From positions 434,001-498,000 of the forward strand of contig JAEQBH010001848.1 of the NCBI GenBank assembly GCA_016808115.1: a stretch of 64,000 nt of DNA, read 5' to 3'. The notes below the pieces were generated by a model. The model was not told the origin of the DNA. It did no database searches and was given only the letters and a program-made list of their open reading frames with translations. Position 1 is the first letter of the stretch. Each line of letters begins with the position of its first letter. The stretch comes from Tetrastigma voinierianum. Its lineage: Eukaryota; Streptophyta; Magnoliopsida; Vitales; Vitaceae. Of this stretch, positions 34,122 to 45,747 are shown in pieces. Both the position numbers and the translations under genes were made by a program.

Positions 34122-34437
34122 CCGTATCTGCTTCTCCTCAGTCTGTTGCTCCATCTTTCTCTACTATATCACCTTCTTCTTCTTCATGTGACATTACTCA
34201 TGATCCTCTCCTCCCTGTTCCATTTATTTCTCCTCTATCCTCCTCATCTTCCCTTGTTTCCTCTCATTCCCTCTCATCCTCTTCCCATTCTACATTGTCA
34301 AAAGATCAACAACTTTACCTCATGCTCCTCTTTGCTCCATTCATCCTATGCAAACAAGAGCTAAATCTGGTATTGTCAAACCTAAGGCTTATCTCTCTAC
34401 CGATTCTCAACATCAAGAACTTTGTACAATGGTTGAA
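34122..34437 (+). pseudogene. Copia linker between integrase and RT
   Basis: A Ser/Pro-rich low-complexity stretch ends in HPMQTRAKSGIVKPK (about 34340-34395), the conserved signature just before the copia reverse transcriptase. It reads on to CTMVE, where the next element interrupts it. The continuation ALFPLWKQM is found at 38520. Confidence 0.85.
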
Positions 34438-35597
34438 TGTCACGGACTTATTGTGTGTGCGTCCGTGACCATAGCGGAAGACACCCTAATAAGATCAAGA
34501 CGCCTTGACGTAGCATTTAGCTTAATGGCGAGCTCCGTAAGGTGCGCAGCCGATCGAGGCTAAGCTTCTTCTATTCAAAATGCCAACTGCTAAGCTTTAG
34601 GAGCTTGTCGCTGGTCTCTTGACTCGACTCCAGAAGAAGCGGTGTCGGGCCTACCCGCGCATAAACCGGTCGAGAACTGGGCGCCGCTCTCCCTCGATGA
34701 GCCCAAGGTGGCGGTGCAAACCAATCAGCATAAAGGCATGATGTGTGGCATGGCAGGCTGGGTCTCAAGAAAGTGTCTATGTGAGACCGCCGCATGGGTC
34801 GTAGCTAGTCTCGTGACAAGTAACACGTGAGCACGTGTCTCTTCAATAGTACGGTGTTGCCTTCGTCAGATCTTTCTGCTGTCAGTTCATCTCTCCAGTT
34901 TCTGATGAATCCCACAAGTCCATGCCACAAGCTTGTACAAATGAGACCTCACAGATTGAAGGCTCAACACATCATATAAAGCCGTACATCTGAGAGCGAA
35001 TCAAAAGCCTTCAACAGGTAGTCCGCGGAAAAGGTTTTCAAGAGCGGACAAAGGCTCCTTCCATGGTCGTGATGCCGCGGTCTAAGAGGTGACCGTCTCT
35101 CTGGCCTTCGCGCAACTGCAAGGCGAATCTTATGAAACAACACGCCTGCCCGAGGGGAGCAATAGTCTTCGAAGGAAGGCGGAGATCGGTGAAAGGTGCC
35201 TTACAAGATATTAGGTGGGGGAGAATGTCACGGACTTATTGTGTGTGCTTCCATGACCGTGAAAGACTTCACGGAAGACAAGACACGGCTTCGGAATTTT
35301 AATTCAAGCCGCAGCGCCTGTATTGCTGTGCAAGCGATCAAGGTGAAGCTTCTGAGTACGTGCATGCCGACCCAAGAAGCTCGTGGAGCTTATCGCTGGT
35401 CTTGGACTTGACTATGAAGATGGGTGTTTGCCTACACAAACTAGTCAGGAGATGGAGCCGCCTTCCGACGAATTTCGCCAGTGCGAAACCGCCAAGATAG
35501 CGCACGAGCATGTATGGGAGGCTGTGTCTCAAGAAAGTGTCTATGTGAGACCACACGCCCCCGCCACAAGGCGGAATGAGTAAGCCCATGAAAAAAT
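34438..35597 (+). mobile_element. Short LTR element with two diverged LTRs (TRIM-like)
   Basis: Two direct repeats of about 380 bp start with TGTCACGGACTTATTGTGTG at 34438 and 35226. They share GTCTCAAGAAAGTGTCTATG and GTGAGACC near their ends. A polypurine tract (GGTGGGGGAGAA, 35214-35225) precedes the second repeat, as expected for a plus-strand element. The roughly 400-bp interior has no coding motif. The 3' end of the second LTR abuts the next element. The ORFs inside are not credible. Confidence 0.65.
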
Positions 35598-36264
35598 TGT
35601 CACGTACTTGGCCTTCCCGCTAAGCCTCCCGCGCAAGCATCTTGTAATAACTCACCCCTCGTGATGTCATAAGTCGCCTCCCGTCGCTCGCTGCTATGCT
35701 CCTGGGCTTCTACCCACGCCTAAGTGAATGTAACTCGTTATAACACTCGAAAAAAGTTAAACCCCTATTTAGCACTTTACAATCGCTATACAAGCCTCAA
35801 CTCATGGTTATTTATGGTTTGTAATCAAATATCCCTCCTTATATACACATCAATTGAAGTGCGTAGAACCTACGGCGTTCTCTACTATCCCAGTGGAATC
35901 TCTGTAATGTTCCCCACTACACATGTAAATACAAGACTATCATGGAAGACTCTAGATTATTCTCCCACATTCCATGGTCTTCCACACTCTTCCACATTCT
36001 TCCACACTCTTCCAAGACATGTGGACACTTTCAAAGATCTCTACAATCACAGAGACTCTCCACGCCTTCCTGACTCTTCCATATAACTCCAAGGTCAAAG
36101 AAGTTCCATCACTCTAGAACATTCCTTCTTATATATGCAGTCGAAATTCTCTTGTTCCCATTGAGGGATCCTTCCCTTATGATGATGGGGTCTAGAGAGT
36201 GAGTTTGTGACACTCTCCCCCACCCATGCCATCGACGACCTCGTCGATACCGTAGTCTCGAACC

Positions 36265-36400
36265 GTTGGTTCCAATCTGCGAACTTGCCCAGAGCATCCT
36301 TGCATTCCAACTAGCCTCCCGCTTTGGTAGGCCCTTCCACCGAACCAGGTACTCTCGCACTAGAGGGACTCCATGTTTCCTAGTGACCCGTCAAATGATG
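36265..36400 (-). pseudogene. Chromodomain remnant, copy A
   Basis: VPLVREYLVRWKGLPKREAS W, followed by a shifted FADWNQRFE, is the chromodomain found at the C-terminus of chromovirus integrase, thought to guide insertion to certain chromatin. It follows the gag knuckle after only about 260 bp of unreadable sequence, so the intervening pol gene has been lost. Confidence 0.78.
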
Positions 36401-36551
36401 CGCCTCCACCTCCTTCCTCCAGCTTCAGCCTTATGTCAGTACTCCATTTTTGTTTATAACTGAATGTCATTCCTTCTGCTCCACCATTCTCCTTACCCTT
36501 AAGGGTTTTGTCCTCAGTGGCCTGGCTTACCCCACCAAGCCCCCACTGCCC

Positions 36552-37897
36552 TCATGGACTACAAATTTCGTAATGACTGAGGGCGCTTATCATTTGTAGC
36601 AAACCTAGGCGTGCTTTCTCCTCCACCTTCTTACTTTTCTTGATAAGGGCACTAAGCGCTTTCCTCTTAGGACATTCCCTTGTCAAATGCAGACCATCGC
36701 ATAGGAAACACTTCTGTTTTCGCGCCAAATTCCACACTCGGGCGCCGCCCTTTATCTCCTAGTGTGCACCTTTACCCCTTACCATTCCCGGCAAGATTAC
36801 AGTGGCACCTCTTCTCCCCCATCCTTGTTGTGGCTATCTTCTGAACCCTCGGGGGACACCTCTTCTCCCCCACCCGTTTTGTGGCTAACCTCTAAGCCCT
36901 CGTCATTAGAAGAATTGCTCCCCTTGTAATCCATAAAGGATTCGACGACTGCCATTGCAGTTTCTAGGTCTCGTACTCCTCTTCTCCTTATTTCCTGCTT
37001 TGCCCATCCTTGCAGGTTGTCCATGAATTCAAAGAGAAGAGTTTTCTCATTCATACCTAGAGCCTCAAGCATCAGGGAGGAGAACTCCTTGACATAAGCC
37101 TTCCCGTATCAACCTGCAGTTTCAGATACTTGATCTTCTTTCGTGCCAAGTATTCCAAGCATCCTCCAACCCTGCTTCTCATTTCTCCTTGAAATCTCAC
37201 GCATGTGTCTATGGTGCACGTCCCTTCTTCTATCTCTGCAACCTTCTACGCCACCATGTAGCCAGACATCTGGAGCAGAGAGTGTAGCGTTGCGCACCTT
37301 CGTTGTCTCACCGCTAGTGCTATCGCCCTCAAGTAGCCTCTCTCCATGCCATAAGCATAGTTGTCTAACTCCTGCACCTCGCGCCCACGAACGTGTGTGT
37401 GTGGCTTGAAGACTCTCCACCCTCGTGCCTCGTGTGAGTGGCCATAACCCGAGCCGACAATCCTGTCTTATAAATGACCACCTCTTGCCTTAGCTCCTCT
37501 TCATGCTTGGTCAAGACCTCTAACCTTGACTCCAAGCTAGCGAGCACACTCAAGACCTTGTCTTTAAAAGTCATGAACTCCTCGTGTGACACCGCATGAA
37601 CCGACGAGCTTTGCATCCCTTCTTGAAGGTCGTGGATCTGCATCTTGAGATCCTCCATGGCCTTCTCCATGCTTTGCTCCAAAAGGTCCATCCTCCTTAT
37701 GTCTCCGCCACACTCCAACTTAGCCTCGACGACCGTCCCTCAAGGCTAGAAATGGCATCATGAGACTTGTTCTTCCTACCCCATGTAGAACGACCAACGT
37801 CCTTACCTCGGACATGCTCGCCACTTTCCTCCACATGAGAGCCCGCCATCGTATCCTCCAAGTTACTCCACACGTCACAACCAAGCTCTGATACCAA
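36552..37897 (-). pseudogene. Chromovirus gag, copy A
   Basis: Minus-strand pieces in order are MVSELGCDVWSNLEDTMAGS right after the primer site, a coiled-coil part (LLEQSMEKAMEDLKMQIHDL, about 37690-37630), the capsid part (MNEKTLLFEFMDNLQGWAKQ and ETAMAVVESFMDYK, 37060-36920), and the zinc knuckle CFLCDGLHLTRECPKR (CX2CX4HX4C, about 36710-36660). Frameshifts separate some blocks, but long open pieces remain, so this copy is younger than most elements in the window. Confidence 0.82.
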
Positions 37898-38516
37898 CTA
37901 TCACAAACTTAGTCTTCCCGCTAAGCTCCCGTGCAGCACTTAGACAACTCGCCCCTCGGATGTTGCTAAGTCAACCTCCCGCTTGCTCAAGGCAGCTACG
38001 CTTCGCCTTCTACCCACGCCTGGAAGCGAATAATCTGGTTAACACTCAAGAAAGAAACTCTCTATCAGTTAATTCTTTACAATGCTGTATAGTTTCTCAA
38101 CTCGGGTGGTCAAGCCGAGTGGTGGTTGGTTGAGTGGTTTAAATGAGGCTCTACTCCCTTATATACGCATCGATGGAGGTGTGTAGAATGTGGGTTATAC
38201 TATCATAGAGAATTCTGGGAGTGTTCCCTGCCAATAATACGTAGTAAATACGAGCTTATCATGGAAGACTACGATTTTCTGCCGCGATGTAGTGCTTGTG
38301 TCTTACGTTCTTGGCGCTCTTACGCACATGTTGCCTTCCGGCATCTTCTGATTGTGTGACACCGGGGTCTTACAGAGCGGCCCAGCATGCAGGTGAAAGA
38401 GTCACCAGTAACTCTGCAGAACATTCCCTCTCCTTATATGACCTTCGGGGCTCTCTTGTGCCCATTAGGGGATCCTTCCTTACGATGATGGGAATGCAGA
38501 GAGTGAGTTGTTGACA

Positions 38517-38712
38517 TGAAGCTCTCTTCCCTTGTGGAAACAAATGTATATAAATCGTAGAGGCCATCTTAAAAAATAATACATGGGACATGGTTCCTCC
38601 TCCTTCGGGTCACACCATTATTCAGTGCAAATGGGTTTTTCTCTCTAAGTTCAAAGCTAATGGTACTCTTGATAAATACAAGGATAGATTAGTTGCAAAG
38701 GGGTTCAAGATT
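38517..38712 (+). pseudogene. Copia reverse transcriptase, N-terminal fragment
   Basis: After removal of the insertion, ALFPLWKQM leads into ILKNNTWDMVPPPSGHTIIQ, CKWVFLSKFKANGTLDKYK and RLVAKGF, the conserved start of the copia RT. It breaks off before the catalytic region. Confidence 0.88.
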
Positions 38713-39193
38713 GGAGCCTTATAATATTTAACAAACACTAAACCTGATCTTCATGATAGTTGCACTTTGGACTGCTTGCAAGAGAGTCCTTAGATATGTC
38801 AAAGGCACTCTTGATATTGGCATCACTTTTCACTCAGTTCAACCTCTCCATCTCGAAGGGTTCTCGGATGCCGACAGGGCCAGTAGCTCAGACGATCGCA
38901 AATCCATGATTGGCTTATGTGTCTTCCTAGGACCTAATCTCATCACCTAGAGCTCCTAAACAAAGCGCGGTTTGCTCGCCGATGTCAGTCGATATAGAGC
39001 CTTAGCCTGCGGTTGAGTAGTTTGGGTCTGAAATCTTCTTCTGTTGATGTTACACTTTAATATACTTCACATATATTATGGTGTGACAATGTCAGTGCTC
39101 AATCTCTTGCTTCTAATCTAGTTCATCATGCTCGCACCAATATTGATTGGATCTTCTCCCGGAAGTTTGTGGCTGTCGGTTAGATATTCGATA
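38713..39193 (+). pseudogene. Copia RT end and RNase H fragment
   Basis: LTNTKPDLH marks the end of RT, then WTACKRVLRYVKGTLDIGIT, LEGFSDADRASSSDDRKSMI and CVFLGPNLIT are the start of the copia RNase H with its DAD motif. LWCDNVSAQSL and VHHARTNIDWIFSRKFVAV follow in other frames. The YVDD catalytic block of RT is missing by deletion. The element is interrupted at 39194. Confidence 0.85.
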
Positions 39194-41145
39194 TATCACA
39201 CCCCACCCTTACTAGCGGGCGATGTGCGAAGCAACCAAGAACTAGCCAAATCTTGCGCGGTAGAGAATCACCTTGAAGGTAGAAGTCGTGTTGATTCTTG
39301 GCTCCCGATATAAAAATTTTCTTTTAAACTTGTGATTTTATAAAATTTCGACGGTATGGCTGCGTATAGGGCGTGTCGAAAACATTTTAATAATACAAAT
39401 TACACTTACAAATATGACAACCCGACAACAGCAACAAGCTCGTCACGTTTAAAAAACCGGCCTTAATACGTACATATACACAACTATACAAGTTCAAAAC
39501 TCTTACAAATACTATAAAATGGTTGTTAAATACAACACATAGCGAAGTAGTCGGGAGGACCACGATATGTCGGCGTTCGGCGTATACATGCAGAAAAATA
39601 ATTTTAAAACCCAGAAAATAATGAGGTAAAAAGCTCAGTGAGTGTATGCTTGCCGCCGTCTGATAATGTAATTTCGGATGCGCGTCTGAATCGGCTGGCC
39701 ATTAATCTTTGCTTCAAAGCTAGGGATTTCTTAAGGTTTGATTTATAAAAATATAATTTTCAGCTTGCTTGCTTTTCTTTTTAAATATGGTTTATCAAAC
39801 CATAAGCTTTAAAATATGGTTTAACAATTAAAACCATAAGCTTTAAATATGGTTTAACCCGGAGTAGCGTAAGATTTTAAAATATGGTTTACGTTAAAAC
39901 CATAACATCTGGCGATAAACGATTGATAATAATAACTGTATTGAAAAATAAAAGTTTAGAAAAGCTACACCTTTAGATTACAAAAATTGGCCGCTGGCTT
40001 TCTGATTTCTCGCACAACCTGTACATATAATTTATTTATCGAATAATAGCACATATTATTTATTTTTCCACTAATAACACTGAAGCGGCCCGAATCTTGG
40101 ACTATGAAAACGAGAGACACTCTTGGTCAGATTCAGTTATCAGCGAATTATTGTGATCTGCATACTCAATAACTTGGACATGGTCAGGATCTAAAAGCAA
40201 GCCAACATAATTAAGAATTTTTAGAAAACAATTCACGAAATTCCTATCAGTATGCACAAAACAATGAAATTTCAGCATTTGTCCCGAAGCAATCGAAATT
40301 CAATTCGATTTGTGAAAATAGTCCGAAATTCTTAAATTTTCATTCGGTCAAAAATTTTGTTAACCTCTCACGACCTTTAAGCAAATCTGAAGCCGTTAAA
40401 TGACATTTAAGATAGAAATAAAATACAGGAAAATTTCTGTCTAGCAGCGTTTGTGAGAAAGATTTTGGTGCCCAGCATTAGTTCGAAAACTAGTCAGAAA
40501 ACTTTTAACTGCGTACTAACAGACCCAGAAAGAATCTGCTATCCCCGGTAGATCTTAGGGAGTTCCTATACAAATCCTCTCCTCCCGCATTTCTGCTACC
40601 GCGTCTCGCTTTGACCAGACTTTTCTTTTTTGATTTTATGCTTTATTGTATTATTATTATTATTTGAATCATGCATTTCATGAACATTGGTCAGTTTAGA
40701 AAATTTTTATTTCTTCGATTCGATTTATTTTTATATGAGCTGCTGATTATTTCACATTTCTGATATTGCGTAAAAATCTCGTCCCTAGAGTTATTGATAA
40801 CTTATCACCTAGAAAATCGTAAAAATATTCCGACTATCTCAAAATTCGATGAAACTTTTCTGGGTCACTAGATTTCGGGGAGCCAATTTGCTGTGTAATC
40901 CAGTTTCGGTCATCAGAATCTGAAAATTTTCTGAAACACCGGCGAGCGGGTATTATTATTATTATCGGCTTTTCTTAATTAAAGTTTATGGTTGTCTTTC
41001 GGCGCCGAAACTTTCGTAATAGTAGAAGTGCCACCGTTCTTTGAAACTTTACAATTCGCTAACATATTTCATTAATTAAGAGGCCGCTTTATGCAATATC
41101 TTTGTATACGGGGTTAACGCGTCGTCGCTCGGGACGGGGCGTACA
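39194..41145 (-). repeat. Tekay 3' LTR (1.95 kb)
   Basis: It begins TATCACACCCCACCC on the plus strand (an original TGTCACACCCC is likely) and ends GACGGGGCGTACA at 41145. Large blocks align with 45748-48194, including the ACCATAAGCTTTAAAATATG series and the TTATTATTATTATC stretch. Confidence 0.8.
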
Positions 41146-41199
41146 AAATCGCCATAAGCTCAAACGCGTTTCTTCGCTGGCGTTTAAGCCGAAAGGAAA

Positions 41200-41360
41200 G
41201 GAAAATTCCTCGATCAAAAAATAGTTGAGGATGCGGCTGATTAATATCTAAGCCTCACGGCTCGATAGCGCCTCTCTCTCAGTTCTTCACCAGGACTTTA
41301 ACTAAAATCGCCTCCCTCGGCCACTGTTCCTTGCTATCTACAGGTGTTTCCTCATAAGTC
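41200..41360 (-). pseudogene. Tekay chromodomain remnant
   Basis: The minus strand gives NPTYEETPVD, then PREAILVKVLVKN and DINQPHPQLF, which match the ENLTYEE ... IPLVKVLWRNH ... YPxLF pattern of the Tekay chromodomain. Stops and small deletions are present. Confidence 0.65.
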
Positions 41361-41399
41361 GGGTTCTCCCTTTAGTTGCGCTGGTTTCTCGGCCACGTA

Positions 41400-42480
41400 T
41401 GAAGGATCCCAGGATGTATTTATGCCATCGACACATGCAAGGTGTCATGAATCTGGATAACTACGGGGGTAACTGCCTATAAGATCACGGCCCCCACCTT
41501 GCTCACCGTCATGGAGTCTATAAATCTCGGGCCAGGCTTGCCTCGCCTCCCAAATCTCAAAACACCCTTCCAATGGTCAAAAAGACCCGATCACCTATCT
41601 CGAATTGCACGTCTCTGCGACGATTATCCGCATAACTTCTCTATCTATCTCTTGCTGTCTTCAAGTTATCACGGACGACTTTCACTTTCTCTGAAGTGAC
41701 CTACACTAACTCAGGACCTCTCAGTCTCCTCACAACCTCATCATTGCCTTTGGAGTCCCTACGTTTTTACACCATACAGCGCCAAATGGAGCCATCTCTA
41801 TCTTTGGCTGATAGCTATTGTTAAAGCGAGCTCCATTAGTGTCAAATAAGTATCGACTTCCTTGAATTCCATCAAAGAAGCTCTCATCATATCCTGCTTG
41901 TCACGAATGGTCCTCTTTATTGGCCATCCCGGGTCCCGAGGATGAGAAATGTTGTCTTTGAAATGAAGCGATACCTAAAGGCTGCACCATCGCTAGAACG
42001 AAAACCTAGATGTGAATCGGGGTCTCGATCTGAAACAAGGCGGAACCCCACATGAAGTCTCACTATCTCATCCATATAAGCGGGCTGACTTTCCCAGCAA
42101 TCCTCCAACATTAGTGGCGAGAAAAATGGCGAGACTTCGTGAATCGATCAACTATCACCCTATAGCATCATCTTTCGAGTCCATGGAAGACTGTCACAAA
42201 ACTTCTCCCATTTCCATCTTTTGGAATGAGAATGTATATCTTCACAGACCTCGATGCTCACACTTCACGTTGTGAGGTTAGGCATCTGGAGAAGAAATGC
42301 AATCTCTTTCTTCATCCCATTCTGATGTTAACAAAGTCTTTATGCGTGCGTCGCTACGCCCGATCTCACGTAGTATAAACGGATGAATGTGCTTCTTATA
42401 ATGTCTCTCATTTCGCCCATACTGGCACACACATTCGCCCTTTCACTATCTGTTTGTATCTCGATTTGAAACTACTTTCT
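41400..42480 (-). pseudogene. Tekay integrase pseudogene
   Basis: In minus-strand order are GMKKEIAFL (end of the zinc-binding region), SLPVPEWKWEKF, IVDRFTKSRHF (first catalytic D), ARLYMDEIVRLH, SDRDPDSH (second catalytic D), and near the C-terminus SYADNRRRDVQFEIGDRVFL and a KYIxGSF end. Several shifts and stops are present. Integrase would join the DNA copy to the host chromosome. Confidence 0.82.
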
Positions 42481-42759
42481 TTCCTTTTCTATCTCTTCCA
42501 TCGTAATCATCGTGGATCCTACAGGCCCTTACACTTGAATACGATCCACTAGAGAGAGGTCTAACATGAAAATGTGGCTAACAATGCTCTTGAATCTCGG
42601 CCTCCAATATCACTCCTAAAGTTCTACGATCCATCAACGAGTGGAAGATAGCTTTGATCTCATATGGGACAAGACCGTCTCAAGGCATCTGTCTGACATT
42701 AGTTTTTCCTAGATGGCACTCAATAGTACGAGTCGTAGTCCTTAATTAAATCAAATTTA

Positions 42760-43160
42760 TCTTCTTTGCCTCAGGTTTAACTCTTTATGGGTGAAAATAT
42801 ATTGAAGATTCTTATGATATGTAAAGATCCTGTAAGAAGCACCATATAAGTAATGCCTCCATATCTTCGATTGCAAACACGGCTATACACTTAAGCTCTA
42901 GAGTCGTGTGTGTAGAATTCTCCTCATGTTTCTTCGAATTTGCCTAGAGGCATACGCAATCACCCTAGCATTTTGCATTAAAAACCTTCAAGGCCTCTTA
43001 GAAACAACATCACCTGACCACAAACCCATCTCTCCCATTGGGCAAAGCTAGAACTAGAGCTTAAGTCAATCTACCCTTCAACTCCACAAAACTCTGCTAG
43101 CAAGAATCCACCCAATCATACTTGACATCTTTCCTTGTCAGCTTGGTTAGTGGGGTTGCT
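42760..43160 (-). pseudogene. Tekay RNase H and connection remnant
   Basis: PLTKLTRKDVKYDWVDSC and FVELKGRLT (43150-43060), then HEENSTHTTLELKCIAVFAI (about 42940-42880) correspond to the RT-RNase H connection and the YPTHDLELAAVVFAL block. Confidence 0.75.
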
Positions 43161-43960
43161 ATCTAGGCGCTGACAAACTTCTGTAATGCCAGCTAAACCA
43201 GAAGCCCAACCTCAGCACATTCTTTGGCGGTTTCCAGCTTACCACAGCCCACATTTTTGTAGGTTCACCCCCTCATTTGAAATCACCTAGGAATGTCACC
43301 ATGTAAATAGCCGCACTTGCTCAGCTTGGCCTTCAGCGCCTCCATAGGGTCACATAACACAATCCTTAGGTGCTCGAATGTTCCTCTACCTTAATACACT
43401 GGGATATCATCGATAAATATGACAAACCTATCCAAATCACATTTGGAATACCCTAGTTCTGAATCCATAAGCATTTGGCCGATTGCATTAGTGAGCCAAA
43501 AGGCATCACGAAATCATAATACCCATAACGTGTCTAGAAATGCAATCTTAGGAACATCATTCCTCCTCTCAACTGATGATACCCCAGGCCACCGAATCTA
43601 TCTTGGAGTACACTCAAGACCCTGGAGCTGATCGAATATCATCGATCCTAGGAGTGGATCTGATTGCGGATGGTAACTAATTCCCATTTACTGTAATCTA
43701 TACAACCATAAACTCCATCTTTCTTTTTCACAAAGAGAACCCCATGAAGATATGCTCGTCAGACGGAATCATGGTCAACAACTCTTCCAACTGAGCCTTA
43801 AGCTCCCTCAACTCTGCAAGAGCCATCATATAAGGAGGAATGGAAATGGGCTTACTCCCTGGGATCAAATCAATGGTGAACTCCACTTCTCTATCTGGAG
43901 GTAACCTTGCAATATCATCTGGGAACTCTCTAACAATTCAATCACTGAGTCTATATTCTC
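43160..43960 (-). pseudogene. Tekay reverse transcriptase pseudogene
   Basis: Minus-strand order is FPDDIARLPPDREVEFTIDL, IPGSKPISIPPY, ELRELKAQLEELL, then VLFVKKKDGVYGCIDY, MPFGSLMQ and FVIFIDDIPVY with the catalytic FIDD. The order and spacing are those of a chromovirus RT. Stops and frameshifts prevent expression. Confidence 0.85.
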
Positions 43961-43999
43961 TATCTGCACCACGCAAAATTTGAATAACTACGATGACCC

Positions 44000-44480
44000 T
44001 TACGCGACTCCTCTGTATTTTGCCATGACGGAGATCATCTTGGGAGAATACCTCTCCCCTGAACTTTACCTCAATTTCTGGCCTATGCAACTTTGCTTCC
44101 TTTTATAACAATCTAATGTGTACATGGCGGGAGCAGGTCGATGAACCACATCAAAATCCCTCATATCTGAGGGCCACAAGATCAGATTTGGGAACTCTGT
44201 CCCCCAATCATAACTCTACCAATATAGGCTACTGCATGAGACTAACGAATCTCTGTTGGAGAAACTCTCATCGACCCCCCTAGGGTCTCTGGAAGCAATC
44301 TAAGAAAGGCACGGATGCAAATGAATGTGTGGCTCCTAGGTCCGCTAATGTATATGCAATAACCATACGGAGGCTGCATTGCAACATAAACTGCATTTAA
44401 AATCTGGTCTGCATCCCTAAGGCACTACCTCTACCTCTACCACCGTCGGCTCTACACGCATTTGCCCAGCCCCTTTGCTA
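44000..44480 (-). pseudogene. Tekay protease remnant
   Basis: TLADLGATHSFASVPFL lies where LxDSGATHSFIS is expected; the active-site serine is replaced (D-L-G-A), which would inactivate the enzyme. It lies between the gag knuckle region (about 44610) and RT. Confidence 0.7.
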
Positions 44481-44559
44481 GAATCTTTCTTTGAGGCCAC
44501 TAGTGCTCATCCTACGGTGTAGGGTAAACGGGTTGGCCTCTTGATGTCTTTGCACCAAT

Positions 44560-45560
44560 CATGAGGATTCGCAATGAAATGGCCTTCTTGCCACGGTGGA
44601 AACACCACATCTTGTGTCTACACTCCCAAAGTGGCGCCAGGCCATATTACAGGAGCGGGAGGAATATTACAGGTGTCATTGCGTGGAGTTGGGACCGATC
44701 CTGACTAGAGGCGGAGTTCCTGAGCCTCGGCCTCTGCAACCTCTACGCACTTCTCTTCTGTTGGTGGGACGAGAGTTCTGTGCTTTCATGCCTGCTGTAC
44801 TGTAGGCGTAATTCTCCCAGCCTCGGAGCGGCCTCGGCTGATCTCCCGAATCTATTGCGAGACCACGGACAAATGAACTCGATCAGGTGTTTGTAATCCA
44901 CACCGAGAAACCACTTACACTTCAAGACTTCATCAACCTAAATATATGGAACCAAATTAACTAGCTCTAAGAACCTCTTCTCATACTCTAATATTGACAT
45001 GTTCTTCTGCTCTAATCTGAAGAACTCCTCAATCTTCGAATCCTTGCAGAGCTTTGAGGAAGAATCGTGATGAAGCTGCTGAGCTGGTTCCGTGACATAC
45101 CATCGAGATACCTCCTATCCATGGCATCCTTATACATCTTTACCATCGAAAACGGCAGGGACCCTGCGCTCATCATCGCCGATAGCGACTCTGTAAATCT
45201 TGTTTACTCTGTCCGACCAACCAGGCTGCCTCTAGATCGCCACTTCCGTCATATGGCTTGGCGCCTAACTTTTGTGCTCTCTCTATAAACCTCCCAAGCT
45301 CTTCAGGAACCTCTCTAGGTGGTGGCAGAAATTGGTTGAGCTACTTGGTGATGGTCGTTATAGCTACTATCACAGGCAATACATTGCCACCTGCTGCAGT
45401 AGTAAACAATCTTGGGCGTGGCTCCCTACGGTGTGAGATGGTCTAGCTTGACCTACATTGGAGGCGGTTCATAGGCGGTAGAAGAACCGGCCCGTAGTGC
45501 TCAACTCCCTTAGGTATGATGCTGCGATAGAGCTTTGAAAGCCTGGAATGGCTCTCTAGG
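44560..45560 (-). pseudogene. Tekay gag remnant
   Basis: QFLPPPREVPEELGRFIERA, then QKLGAKPYDGSGDL and a W-L/V-x2-x-K stretch (about 45340-45200) match the capsid start (LxxPxFDGxxDPLxAxxWL). A weak knuckle (CRHKMWCFHRGKK, about 44610-44575) marks the C-terminus. Decay is heavy. Confidence 0.65.
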
Positions 45561-45728
45561 GCCTCACGTCCTCACACGTTATAGTGCTTTATTCGCAAAA
45601 ATCAACTATTTAGTACTGAACACTTAAAATGTATGTACTTTGATTTGAAAATGTGTGGTTGCCAATAGTGTAAAATAGTGTATAAAGACCTCACGGTCTT
45701 AATAACACAAGTCTCTAAGACCACCAAC

Positions 45729-45747
45729 TCTGATACCAACTGTACAC
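45729..45747 (-). other. Primer-binding site of the Tekay element
   Basis: The minus strand reads AGTTGGTATCAGAGTTGG right after the 5' LTR end, an initiator tRNA-Met site. It confirms minus orientation. Confidence 0.88.

Larger units (their letters stand above)
35598..38516 (-). mobile_element. Gag-chromodomain mini-element (Ty3/gypsy chromovirus derivative), copy A
   Basis: On the minus strand: 5' LTR 38516-37899 (618 bp), primer site TTGGTATCAGAGCTTGG at 37897-37881, gag, a chromodomain remnant, a polypurine tract (GGGTGGGGGAGAG), and 3' LTR 36212-35598 (615 bp). Protease, RT, RNase H and the integrase core are absent, with only 1.69 kb between LTRs. The same structure recurs at 52645-55503. 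It resembles the described class of terminal-repeat elements with only a GAG domain, plus a leftover chromodomain. Confidence 0.82.
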
